Below, piece by piece: positions 39,139 through 46,236 of a DNA stretch of 46,236 bases. Numbering within the stretch: position 1 is the stretch's first letter; each line of letters starts with the position of its first letter. The DNA lies in NCBI GenBank assembly GCA_002435745.1, contig DIWT01000028.1:1081-47316 (forward strand), read 5' to 3'. Made by a program: the position numbers and the translations under genes. The notes below the pieces were generated by a model, which did not search any database, was not told the DNA's origin, and saw nothing but the letters and a program-made list of their open reading frames with translations. The stretch is from a bacterium UBP15_UBA6099 (GTDB taxonomy: Bacteria; UBP15; UBA6099).

Positions 39139-40497
39139 CTAGCGCATAACGACTACGTCGCCGGGTTTGATGGGTTGGGCTGGCGTCTCGGAAGTTGAGC
39201 AATGGGTGTAAGTGTCTTTGACTTCGACGGCGCGCAGAGAGCCTATGCGGTCGCGAATTCTATCGATGATCTCGCCTGTGACGGGGTCGTAGAGGAGATC
39301 TCCGATGCGGTACACTGCTAGGTTTCGGCCTTCTTCGAGGCCGTCCGAGCGTGTGAGGTTGATATAGACTCTGTTGTCGACGACTTTTAGGACATAGCCT
39401 TCGATGGGGAAGTAGTCGCGGATTACGCCTTCTATGCCGTCTATAGCGACTTTGAGGGTTTTCGAAGAGAGGGTTTTCGGGTCGTTCGGGGCGGCCAGCC
39501 CTATGAACGCGTCGGCAGATTCCTGTGTCGTAATGCTGAGGGCTTTGTCTGTGCGGACATATTCAAAATCCTTATATAAGAGCCATCTGCCGGTGTCGGC
39601 GTTTAGGACGCGCAGATCGACTGACAGGATGACGTCCACCTCTGCGAATCCGGACGCTCCGGAGCCATGGCGGCGGGTTCTGGCCTCGTATCCTGTCACC
39701 ACGGCGGCGACAACGCCGTCTATGCCGGCGAGTTTCAGTTTGCGGGCGGGGTCAGCCGCTAAAATGTCTGAGATGTCTATTTTATTGTCCATCATTATCT
39801 CGTCCTGCTCGTATTCATTGATGATTTCGAAGCGGCGGTCTTTCTGGAACCGGTCGCGGACCGCTTGGGAGAGAGCGGCTGCGATGTCGGTCTGCGAGTA
39901 GCCGGACTCGTTGACGAAGGCGGGCATGGCGATTCTGTACGGCCGGGCAATCTGGTCGGGGCCGGCGGCGGCGACGCTTTTGCGGAGTTCTTCGCGGAGG
40001 TCGTCGTCGAGCAGAGCGCCGGTCTTTTTCAGGTCTGTCATATCGAACTCTACCATGCCCTTGCCGGTCATTCCGGCGGAGGCGGCTTTGAAGCCGTTTT
40101 TGCCCTCGACGGCAAGGATTATAGTGGCGTCCACAGAGCCGTCGGCGCGCTCGGTCTCGCGGAACACTGTGGCGGAATCGAGGAATTCGTCGATGTGGCG
40201 TTCTTTGGATGGGTTGGAGGCGAGGTAGTCGCCGAGAGTTTTGGAGTCGGGATTGTCAAAGTCTACCGGGAGGCGTTCAAGGGCTTTACGGGTGTTTTTC
40301 TTGGCGTCGGCGACCGCTTTGGCGCGGGCTTCGTTGTAGCTTTCGCCGGGGAGGGGCTTGCCGTTGCCGGCTCCGACGATTATGCCCGCAGACAGATCGA
40401 CGTACGCGGTGTCCGCAACAGCCGGCGCTGTGGCGACGAGGGCAAAGCAGAGGGCGGCTAGGGTCGCGCGGCGCGCATTTCTTAAAATTGTTCTCAT
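39139..40497 (-). CDS. Exported protein with LPP20-, CsgG- and FlgT-C-like domains
   Basis: The 452-aa protein has a signal peptide (about residues 1-28, ending AVADTAYV). An N-terminal domain follows with SYNEARAKAVADAKKNTRKAL, resembling LPP20/FlgT-N. The middle domain (IAMPAFVNESGYSQTDIAAA, DRFQKDRRFEIINEYEQDEI) resembles CsgG-like secretion lipoproteins. The C-terminal domain GYVLKVVDNRVYINLTRSDG LEEGRNLAVYRIG resembles FlgT-C. This order is like flagellar FlgT, but no flagellar genes are near. It probably sits in the periplasm or outer membrane. It has GGAG at good spacing and is divergent from the histidine kinase gene. Confidence 0.65.
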   Translation of the reverse strand: MRTILRNARRATLAALCFALVATAPAVADTAYVDLSAGIIVGAGNGKPLPGESYNEARAKAVADAKKNTRKALERLPVDFDNPDSKTLGDYLASNPSKERHIDEFLDSATVFRETERADGSVDATIILAVEGKNGFKAASAGMTGKGMVEFDMTDLKKTGALLDDDLREELRKSVAAAGPDQIARPYRIAMPAFVNESGYSQTDIAAALSQAVRDRFQKDRRFEIINEYEQDEIMMDNKIDISDILAADPARKLKLAGIDGVVAAVVTGYEARTRRHGSGASGFAEVDVILSVDLRVLNADTGRWLLYKDFEYVRTDKALSITTQESADAFIGLAAPNDPKTLSSKTLKVAIDGIEGVIRDYFPIEGYVLKVVDNRVYINLTRSDGLEEGRNLAVYRIGDLLYDPVTGEIIDRIRDRIGSLRAVEVKDTYTHCSTSETPAQPIKPGDVVVMR

Positions 40498-40677
40498 AGT
40501 CGTTTCTCCAGAAATCGATATTTATCGATGTTTGCCGTTAATCTATATTAATTCAAAGAGGGATATATTACAATCGCAGGGCGGCGGGGACGGTTTTGCC
40601 GCCGGGGGCGGGATGGCTTATAATGATATGCGCGCCCGGAGAGCGGCGGGACAGCGCGGCGGGGGCGGGCGGGTTGA

Positions 40678-42729
40678 ATGAGAAGCATAGGCGCTAGAAT
40701 AGTCATAGTCTTTCTGGTCACGGTCACTCTGTCGATCACCATCGCGACGTCTTTCTATCTGCCGTTTCTGATGCGGCTTGTGTACAACCAGTCTGACATG
40801 AAGATGCAGTCCGACCTCGAAGTGGCGCGGATGGCGCTTGATCAGAAGAAGCAGTCGCTGATGCTGCCGGCGCGCGTGCTGTCGAAGGACATCTGGTTCA
40901 ACAGGATGCTGGCGGGGCGTATCGGCAACTTGGTAAGGGAGCGGGTCAAGTTCTTCATCAGGGGGCTGACTGAGGCCGACCTGACGTTCATGACGGTGAC
41001 GGACGCTGACGGGGTGGCTCTGTTCAGGTCGCAGAGCGCGTACTCGACGGGAGACGATATCAGCGCCGACCCGGCGGTTAAGAGAGCTTTGGGGGGGCAG
41101 GAGGCGTCTTCGTTCAGGCTGCTCGGCCCGGAGGAGATGTGGCGGGAAGGCCTTCTGGCGGAGCCTCCGGCTCCCGGCGCGGCAGGCCCGCAGGGTCTGG
41201 CGATTATCGCCGTCGCCCCTGTGCTGACTCCTTACGAGCAGGACACCCCCGAGAGTCTGTCTCCAGACGACTGGCATAAGGACCGCGTGGTCGGCGTAGT
41301 CGTGGTCGGATACCTGATGACGCGGGACATGTCGGCTCTGAATGAAGTGGCGGAGCGCACGAAGAGCAGGGCAAGCGTCTTTTCTCGCAAAGGCCTTCTG
41401 GCGTCAACCGCTCCCAAAGACGTCGCGGCCCCGCCCAAAACGGTTTTTGACGCCGCCATTTACAAAGAGACCGGGGCATACGTGGTGAACCGCCCCGAAC
41501 TGGGAGAGATATCGGGATACATTCCGCTTTACAATGTGGACGGCGAGCTGTCCGCGGTTCTGGAGCTTAGCGGGTCGACCGAATGGATAAACCGCGCGCG
41601 GGCCGTCTCTTTGCGCAACTTCATATTTTTCATCATCGTCGGCATAGCGTCAGCGTTCGTGGTGGGCCTGCTGCTGACGAAGAGGATAACCGAGCCGATA
41701 AGAGAGCTTCGCCGGGGCGCCGAGGAGATAGGGCATGGCAACCTGCTGCGCAGAATTGACATTCCCGGAGGAGACGAGATATCCGACCTCGCGGACACGT
41801 TCAACGACATGAGCGTGAGGCTGCATCGGTCGATGGAGGAGATGCGCCTGTCCAAACAGCAGGTGGAGGACTATTCGTCGCGGCTGAAGTCCGCCCACTC
41901 GAGCTTGGAGATGTACTCCCGCGAGCTTGAGAAGGTCAACCGGGATTTGATGAACAGCAACTTGAGCCTTCGCAAGGCGAACGAGGTCAAGGACACCTTC
42001 CTTTCGACGGTGTCGCACGAGCTGAAGACTCCGCTGACGTCGATAATCGGCTACGTGTCGATGATACTGGAGGGGGCGTTCGGGGCGGTGAACGACGACG
42101 CGGCGCAGAGCCTTGAAGTGGTGCTGCGCCGGGGCCGCAACCTAGAGGCGCTGATTAGCGACCTGCTGAGCCTGTCGCGAATCGACGCGGGCAGGCTGGA
42201 GCTGCGACGCGCCTACATCGACATCGGCAAGGAGCTTAGGGGCATCGAGGAGGTCTTCTCGGAGTCTCTCCGGGAGGCCGGGCTTGAATGCGAGCTGGAC
42301 ATAGAGGACTCGCTCCCCCGCGTCCACGCGGACAGGGACAGGATAAACCAAGCCGCGCTCAACCTAGTCGGCAACGCGATCAAGTTCACCTCGCCGGGCG
42401 GGCGGGTTTCCATCCGCGCAAGACATAAAAGGGAAACGAATGAAATCGAGATCTCGGTGGCCGACACCGGGATAGGAATTCCGGCGGACGAACTGAGCCA
42501 TATTTTCGACAGGTTCTATCAGGTGGACAAGCACGACGGGCGAGAGTACGGCGGGACAGGTCTCGGACTGGCGATAGCCCGCGAGCTTGTCGAGCTTCAC
42601 GGCGGCAAAATCGAGGTGAGCAGCGAGCCGGGCAAAGGCAGCGTCTTCACTTTCACCCTTCCGATATCGGCTCCTGAAACCGGGCCGGAAGGCGCGGGCG
42701 GCGGAGGGTTCGGCGGCGAGGCGGCATAG
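40678..42729 (+). CDS. Membrane sensor histidine kinase
   Basis: The 683-aa protein has an N-terminal transmembrane segment (about 6-28), a large extracytoplasmic sensor region of Cache-like character (about 29-312) and a second transmembrane segment (FIFFIIVGIASAFVVGLLL, about 315-336). A HAMP domain, a coiled coil, the HisKA domain with phospho-His in STVSHELKTPLTS (about residue 447) and a HATPase domain with NLVGNAIKF, DTGIGIP and GGTGLGLAI follow. It ends in a Gly-rich tail. The cognate regulator is not directly adjacent; the receiver protein at 38.5-38.9 kb is a candidate. Confidence 0.92.
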   Translation: MRSIGARIVIVFLVTVTLSITIATSFYLPFLMRLVYNQSDMKMQSDLEVARMALDQKKQSLMLPARVLSKDIWFNRMLAGRIGNLVRERVKFFIRGLTEADLTFMTVTDADGVALFRSQSAYSTGDDISADPAVKRALGGQEASSFRLLGPEEMWREGLLAEPPAPGAAGPQGLAIIAVAPVLTPYEQDTPESLSPDDWHKDRVVGVVVVGYLMTRDMSALNEVAERTKSRASVFSRKGLLASTAPKDVAAPPKTVFDAAIYKETGAYVVNRPELGEISGYIPLYNVDGELSAVLELSGSTEWINRARAVSLRNFIFFIIVGIASAFVVGLLLTKRITEPIRELRRGAEEIGHGNLLRRIDIPGGDEISDLADTFNDMSVRLHRSMEEMRLSKQQVEDYSSRLKSAHSSLEMYSRELEKVNRDLMNSNLSLRKANEVKDTFLSTVSHELKTPLTSIIGYVSMILEGAFGAVNDDAAQSLEVVLRRGRNLEALISDLLSLSRIDAGRLELRRAYIDIGKELRGIEEVFSESLREAGLECELDIEDSLPRVHADRDRINQAALNLVGNAIKFTSPGGRVSIRARHKRETNEIEISVADTGIGIPADELSHIFDRFYQVDKHDGREYGGTGLGLAIARELVELHGGKIEVSSEPGKGSVFTFTLPISAPETGPEGAGGGGFGGEAA

Positions 42730-42812
42730 GAGCGCGAGCGCAACGCGGTTATTCCCCCCTCAGCGCAAGTTCCGCCGACTGATTTTCATTTATCAACAGA
42801 GGAGACGGCGAT

Positions 42813-44102
42813 ATGAAAGAAATCAACTTCGGAAAAATGAGCAGGAGAGAATTTTTAGCGGCGGCCGGGAAGCTGGCGGTCGGAGCGGGCGCGATTTCGG
42901 CGTTCGGTTTGCCGGTGTTTTCGACGCGCGCGAAAGGGCTTGAAATCGCGGTTCGCGAACTGAAGAGGCCGACTTTCAGCCAGCCGGAATTTGTGGTTCC
43001 CGGAGGGCGGGCGGCGGCTGCTGTGAGCGCGCCGAAAGCGGGCCGCGCGACCAAGGCGAGGCTGCTTCGCTCGTTCACCGGGGAGACGGTCGCCGAATCG
43101 GCGCTTGACGCGCCTCTGCCGGAGGGCGGCGGCGATTTTGCCATCGACATCCCGTCCCATGTTCCCCCGGGGCTGTATGACCTAGAGGTCGAGTTCACAT
43201 CCGGCGGGGAATCCCGCAAGGACTTGCAACGCCACTCGGTCTCCGTAATCGAATCGTTCGAAGCTCCTCTCAAGTTCGCTCATGTGACGGACTACCACAT
43301 GGGAGACCCGCGCGCCGAAAAGCAATTCCCCGGCATGGACATCAAAAAAGTCCGCATCGCGTCCATCGAGGCCGCCAACAAAGAGAACCCGCAGTTCATC
43401 CTTCTCACGGGAGACATCACGGCGTACCCTGAGACTTACGACGAGGACTACCCGGCGGCGGTCGCCGAACTGCTTGAACACGCCCGCGTCCCGATGGTCA
43501 TAATCCCCGGCAACCACGATTTCTATTCATGGCTGGACGCGGACGGGACGCTGCGGACGGACGGCGTGACGTATTGGCGCGATTTCTTCGGCCCGACGAG
43601 GCGGCTGCTCGACTTCGGCCCGCACAGGTTCATCTGTTTCAACTCCTACGACTGGGACTCGCTGACGGTGCGCAACCGCAACTTGGAGTATTTTCAGAAG
43701 AACGGCGGCGCCATTTCTTACAGTGGCGCGTTGAGCAGGAGGGAACTGGCTTTCGTGGGCCGCTCGCTCGACACCGCGGGCGACAAAGTTCCCGTGCTCG
43801 TCTCTCACCACGGGCCGAGGCAGTTCGAGCCTATGCCACAGCAGTGGTGTTCCGACTGCGCGGGCATGAACAAGTTCCTGAGCCTGATAAAGAAGTATAA
43901 CCCGCCATACTATTTCTACGGGCATATACACCGCAACGAAGACATAACGGAAGGCAAGACGCGCTATGTGGCCACCACATCGGTGGGAAGCGACGCGGGG
44001 CGCGAGGAGTTGTGGGCGATAAGGATAGCGCAGGCGCAGCCGGACATGTCGTTCGACATCAGGACGCTGAAGCTGTTCGACTCGCCGCCGATGAAGGGCT
44101 GA
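42813..44102 (+). CDS. Tat-exported calcineurin-like metallophosphoesterase
   Basis: The 429-aa protein begins with a Tat signal (SRREFLAAAGKLAVGAGA). A beta-rich domain of about 120 residues follows. The metallophosphoesterase domain has HVTDYHMGDP, LLTGDITAYPE, IPGNHDFYSW, VSHHGPRQF and YFYGHIHRNED, which supply all five blocks of metal ligands. It should be a periplasmic phosphoesterase with a dinuclear metal site. It starts a plus-strand run with the lipoate ligase, SRPBCC-like and nitroreductase genes, which are not obviously related to it. Confidence 0.88.
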   Translation: MKEINFGKMSRREFLAAAGKLAVGAGAISAFGLPVFSTRAKGLEIAVRELKRPTFSQPEFVVPGGRAAAAVSAPKAGRATKARLLRSFTGETVAESALDAPLPEGGGDFAIDIPSHVPPGLYDLEVEFTSGGESRKDLQRHSVSVIESFEAPLKFAHVTDYHMGDPRAEKQFPGMDIKKVRIASIEAANKENPQFILLTGDITAYPETYDEDYPAAVAELLEHARVPMVIIPGNHDFYSWLDADGTLRTDGVTYWRDFFGPTRRLLDFGPHRFICFNSYDWDSLTVRNRNLEYFQKNGGAISYSGALSRRELAFVGRSLDTAGDKVPVLVSHHGPRQFEPMPQQWCSDCAGMNKFLSLIKKYNPPYYFYGHIHRNEDITEGKTRYVATTSVGSDAGREELWAIRIAQAQPDMSFDIRTLKLFDSPPMKG

Positions 44103-44110
44103 GTGGCGCG

Positions 44111-44899
44111 ATGGAAGAAAGGTTGCGGCTGGTGTTTCTGGAGCCGGGGGCGGCGGAAGGGCCGTGGAACATGGCGCTGGACGAGGCGCTGCTGAACGAG
44201 GCCGCCGCCGGTCGCGCGCGGCCTTCGCTGCGGTTCTACTCGTGGCGACCGCCCGCGATAACATTCGGCTACGCGCAGGACGCCGCCGCAGAGATCGACC
44301 TTGACGCGTGCCGCGCGGCGGGAGTCCCGGCGCTTCGCCGAATCACCGGCGGCGGGGCGGTTTTTCATCAGGCGGAGCTGACTTATTGCGCGGTCGTCCC
44401 GGCGTCTGCTTTTCCCGGCCCCATCTCGGCCTCGTACGAAATCATCTGCGGGGCGCTTGCCGCCGGACTGGATTTTTTTCGAAATGGTTTCAAGTTCTCC
44501 CCTGTTAATGATATTATCTTCGGAGACAAAAAAGTGAGCGGAAGCGCGCAGGTCAGGCGCGGCGGAATGATAATGCAACACGGCACGGCGCTGCTTGACA
44601 CGGACCTGAACAAGATGTTCGGGCTGTTGCGGGTTCCGGAGGAGAAATACAAAAAACACGGGCTGAGCGAGGCCCGCAGGCGGGTTTGCTCCCTGAAGGA
44701 AATCCTCGGTTATGCGCCGACCTTCGAGGAAACGGCGGAAGCGGTCAAGCTGGGTTTTCAGACTGTTTTCGATTTGGGAGACCCGGAACCGCCTTCTGAC
44801 GAAACCCTCGCCGCCGCCGCCGCTCTCGTTCCGAAGTATTCGTCCGACGATTGGAATCTTCGCCGCTCCCGAAAACCGGATTGCGGCGACGAAGAATAA
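44111..44899 (+). CDS. Lipoate-protein ligase (LplA-like)
   Basis: I start at the ATG giving MEERLRLVFLEPGAAEGPWN, 8 bp after the previous gene. The 262-aa product has PSLRFYSWRPPAITFGYAQ, the lipoyl motif RRITGGGAVFHQAELTY and VNDIIFGDKKVSGSAQVR with the catalytic Lys. The Cys found at the equivalent place in LipM octanoyltransferases is not present, so ligase activity is more likely. The C-terminal accessory domain of E. coli LplA is missing, as in many bacterial and archaeal short forms. It attaches lipoate to E2 or GcvH proteins, which would suit an organism with serine/glycine metabolism. Confidence 0.85.
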   Translation: MEERLRLVFLEPGAAEGPWNMALDEALLNEAAAGRARPSLRFYSWRPPAITFGYAQDAAAEIDLDACRAAGVPALRRITGGGAVFHQAELTYCAVVPASAFPGPISASYEIICGALAAGLDFFRNGFKFSPVNDIIFGDKKVSGSAQVRRGGMIMQHGTALLDTDLNKMFGLLRVPEEKYKKHGLSEARRRVCSLKEILGYAPTFEETAEAVKLGFQTVFDLGDPEPPSDETLAAAAALVPKYSSDDWNLRRSRKPDCGDEE

Positions 44900-44920
44900 A
44901 TCCGGAGGTTTTTCAGTCAC

Positions 44921-45433
44921 ATGAAATTCAAAGCAAACTTCTTGTTTGACGGCCCCATCGACATGGTGTGGGAGGCCAGAGAGAAAAGGTTCGAGAACCC
45001 CGACAAGTTTCCCGAACTTCAGAAGCACGAGGAGATTTCCCGCCGCGAGGAAGGCAAGAAAATCTTCTCCAAGAGGATAATCGAGCTTTCCGCCAGCATC
45101 CCGAAACCTTTGCAAAAAGTGCTGTCGGACGACATGATGAAGACCATCGACGAGTCGGTCTACGACATGGAGACGAATGTCCACACGTGGACGATCACCC
45201 CGAAGGCCGGCAGCAAACTGTTCAAATGCACCGGATACTCGAAGTACAACGAGTACGAGGAAGGCGGGCAGAGGAAGACCAAGCGGGAGCTTGAGTTGGA
45301 AGTGAAAGTGGACCTGCCCCTGCTGGGAAAAATGGCAGAACAGGTCATACTCGAGGCGTATAAGAAGAACCTCGAAAAAGACAACCAGACGATAGCGAAG
45401 ATGATAAGGATAATGAAGGAAGAGAAGGCGTGA
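44921..45433 (+). CDS. SRPBCC/DUF2505-like protein
   Basis: The 170-aa protein has a START/SRPBCC-like pattern (MKFKANFLFDGPIDMVWEAR at the N-terminus, a central beta region WTITPKAGSKLFKCTGYS, and a long C-terminal helix ending in IAKMIRIMKEEKA). It resembles the DUF2505 group, whose role is unknown. A GGAGG site precedes the ATG. It lies 21 bp after the lipoate ligase gene. It probably binds a hydrophobic ligand in the cytoplasm. Confidence 0.6.
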   Translation: MKFKANFLFDGPIDMVWEAREKRFENPDKFPELQKHEEISRREEGKKIFSKRIIELSASIPKPLQKVLSDDMMKTIDESVYDMETNVHTWTITPKAGSKLFKCTGYSKYNEYEEGGQRKTKRELELEVKVDLPLLGKMAEQVILEAYKKNLEKDNQTIAKMIRIMKEEKA

Positions 45434-45539
45434 GGCGGCCGGGCGGCGCGCGGACTTGAAAAATGCGCGCCGCCCGTTATCATAACCGCGAACGCCGCCG
45501 CGGCCGGAATCTGCGGCGGATTCCCGGAGGCGATCTCAA

Positions 45540-46115
45540 GTGAATGTTTCATCCGCCATACAGCGCAGGCGCACTATCAGGCGTTTTAAAAATCAGCCTG
45601 TTCCCGAATCGATCCTGATAAAGTTCGTAGACTCCGCCCGGCTCGCCCCCTCGGCGGGCAACTCTCAACCTCTCGAATACGTCACCGTGGCTTCGGCTTC
45701 GGGATGCGAGAAAATCTTTCCCAGCCTTAAATGGGCGCGATTCATCGGCGGCGGCGACACCCCGGCGGAAGATAAAAAACCCGCCGCGTACATCATCGTC
45801 CTAATCAACAGAAACATCGCCGCAAAAGGCGGCGGACATGAATCAGGCGCCGCCGTTCAGAATATCCTCCTGTCCGCCATCGAAGAAGGCTACGGGGCCT
45901 GCTGGCTCCGTTCGGTGGACCGCGCGGCGATCAAAGAAGCTTTCGGCATCGCCGGCAATTGCGACGTCGATAGCGTCGTCGCTCTCGGCAAACCCGCGGA
46001 GTCTCCCATAACCGAACTAGCGGGCGACGACACCAAATACTGGCGAGACGACAGGGGCCTCCTCCATGTCCCCAAGCGCTCCATAGACACCATTCTCCAT
46101 AAAGAGAAATACTGA
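45540..46115 (+). CDS. Nitroreductase-family protein
   Basis: The GTG at 45540 has GGAGG about 9 bp upstream. The 191-aa product has the nitroreductase N-terminus SSAIQRRRTIRRFKNQPVPE, the FMN-binding SARLAPSAGNSQPLEYV, and the C-terminal GYGACWLRSV and VVALGKPAES. It is an FMN-dependent NAD(P)H reductase of unknown substrate. Its position after the lipoate and SRPBCC genes does not suggest a role. Confidence 0.88.
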   Translation: MNVSSAIQRRRTIRRFKNQPVPESILIKFVDSARLAPSAGNSQPLEYVTVASASGCEKIFPSLKWARFIGGGDTPAEDKKPAAYIIVLINRNIAAKGGGHESGAAVQNILLSAIEEGYGACWLRSVDRAAIKEAFGIAGNCDVDSVVALGKPAESPITELAGDDTKYWRDDRGLLHVPKRSIDTILHKEKY

Positions 46116-46137
46116 CGGCGAGTCAACGGGGAATGCG

Positions 46138-46236
46138 TTAAGGGAAAACTTTTGAAAAAGTTTTCCCTTAAAATACCTTTCAAAACGTTTCGATGCGCGC
46201 GGCGAAGCAGGCGCGCTCGCGACATCGCTCCGCCGC
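46138..46236. repeat. Composite palindromic repeat, left part (window edge)
   Basis: The 15-bp hairpin TTAAGGGAAAACTTT (loop TGAA, 46138-46171) is identical to those at 13395 and 24375. It is followed by a slightly altered ACCTTTCAAAACG, and a different GC-rich hairpin GCGCGC...GCGCGC begins near 46195. The window ends within the element. Confidence 0.75.

Overview
The window reads as chromosome from an anaerobic, Gram-negative-type bacterium that I cannot place in a named phylum. Outer-membrane-type beta-barrels, a lipoprotein, type II/IV pseudopilins and a Tat component argue for two membranes. An [FeFe] hydrogenase, the redox regulator Rex, selenium genes and SelB argue for anaerobic, redox-versatile metabolism. 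Most genes are GC-rich; a few AT-rich ones look acquired.

Layout. 1-4.6 kb (minus strand): a PD40-propeller lipoprotein, an exported PHP-domain protein, and three pseudopilin genes (PilX-, GspJ- and GspI-like). 4.76-10.0 kb: a 5.0-kb block on the plus strand (aldehyde dehydrogenase, [FeFe]-hydrogenase large and small subunits, second aldehyde dehydrogenase) bounded by a perfect 111-bp direct repeat. The repeat is the 3' end of a GspH-like gene; its intact copy lies at 9.9-10.4 kb, so the block appears to have inserted into a pseudopilin operon. 10.5-13.4 kb: an MBL-fold hydrolase, glyA and nrdR. 13.4-15.1 kb: composite palindromic repeats around an AT-rich exported protein and a broken gene fragment. 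15.1-19.6 kb (minus): radical SAM protein, rex, tatA, selB. 19.8-21.4 kb (minus): a toxin-antitoxin pair followed by an AbiJ/HEPN-like protein. 21.8-24.4 kb: a selenium module (YedE, TusA/YedF-like, cysteine desulfurase). 24.4-24.7 kb: the complete composite repeat and a terminator. 24.7-26.8 kb: two envelope proteins. 26.9-29.8 kb: ABC exporter plus a DegT-family aminotransferase. 30.1-30.5 kb: a decayed IS1380-type transposase. 30.8-34.6 kb: acyltransferase-fold protein, acyl-CoA dehydrogenase, cdsA and a 55-aa membrane protein. 34.8-37.7 kb: rsmA, rmlB, rmlD. 37.7-38.5 kb: non-coding with DnaA-box-like sites. 38.5-42.7 kb: receiver protein, CsgG/FlgT-like exported protein, histidine kinase. 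42.8-46.1 kb: Tat-exported metallophosphoesterase, lipoate ligase, SRPBCC-like protein, nitroreductase.

Connections. The hydrogenase small subunit and the metallophosphoesterase carry twin-arginine signals, matching the tatA gene in the window. Rex has a Rex-like palindrome just upstream of its start. SelB and the YedE-TusA-desulfurase set indicate selenium use, but I saw no selenoprotein, selA, selD or tRNA-Sec here. The points most worth following are the duplicated-end hydrogenase island with its strong promoter and perfect operator, the three-gene toxin-antitoxin-HEPN operon, and the composite inverted-repeat element.
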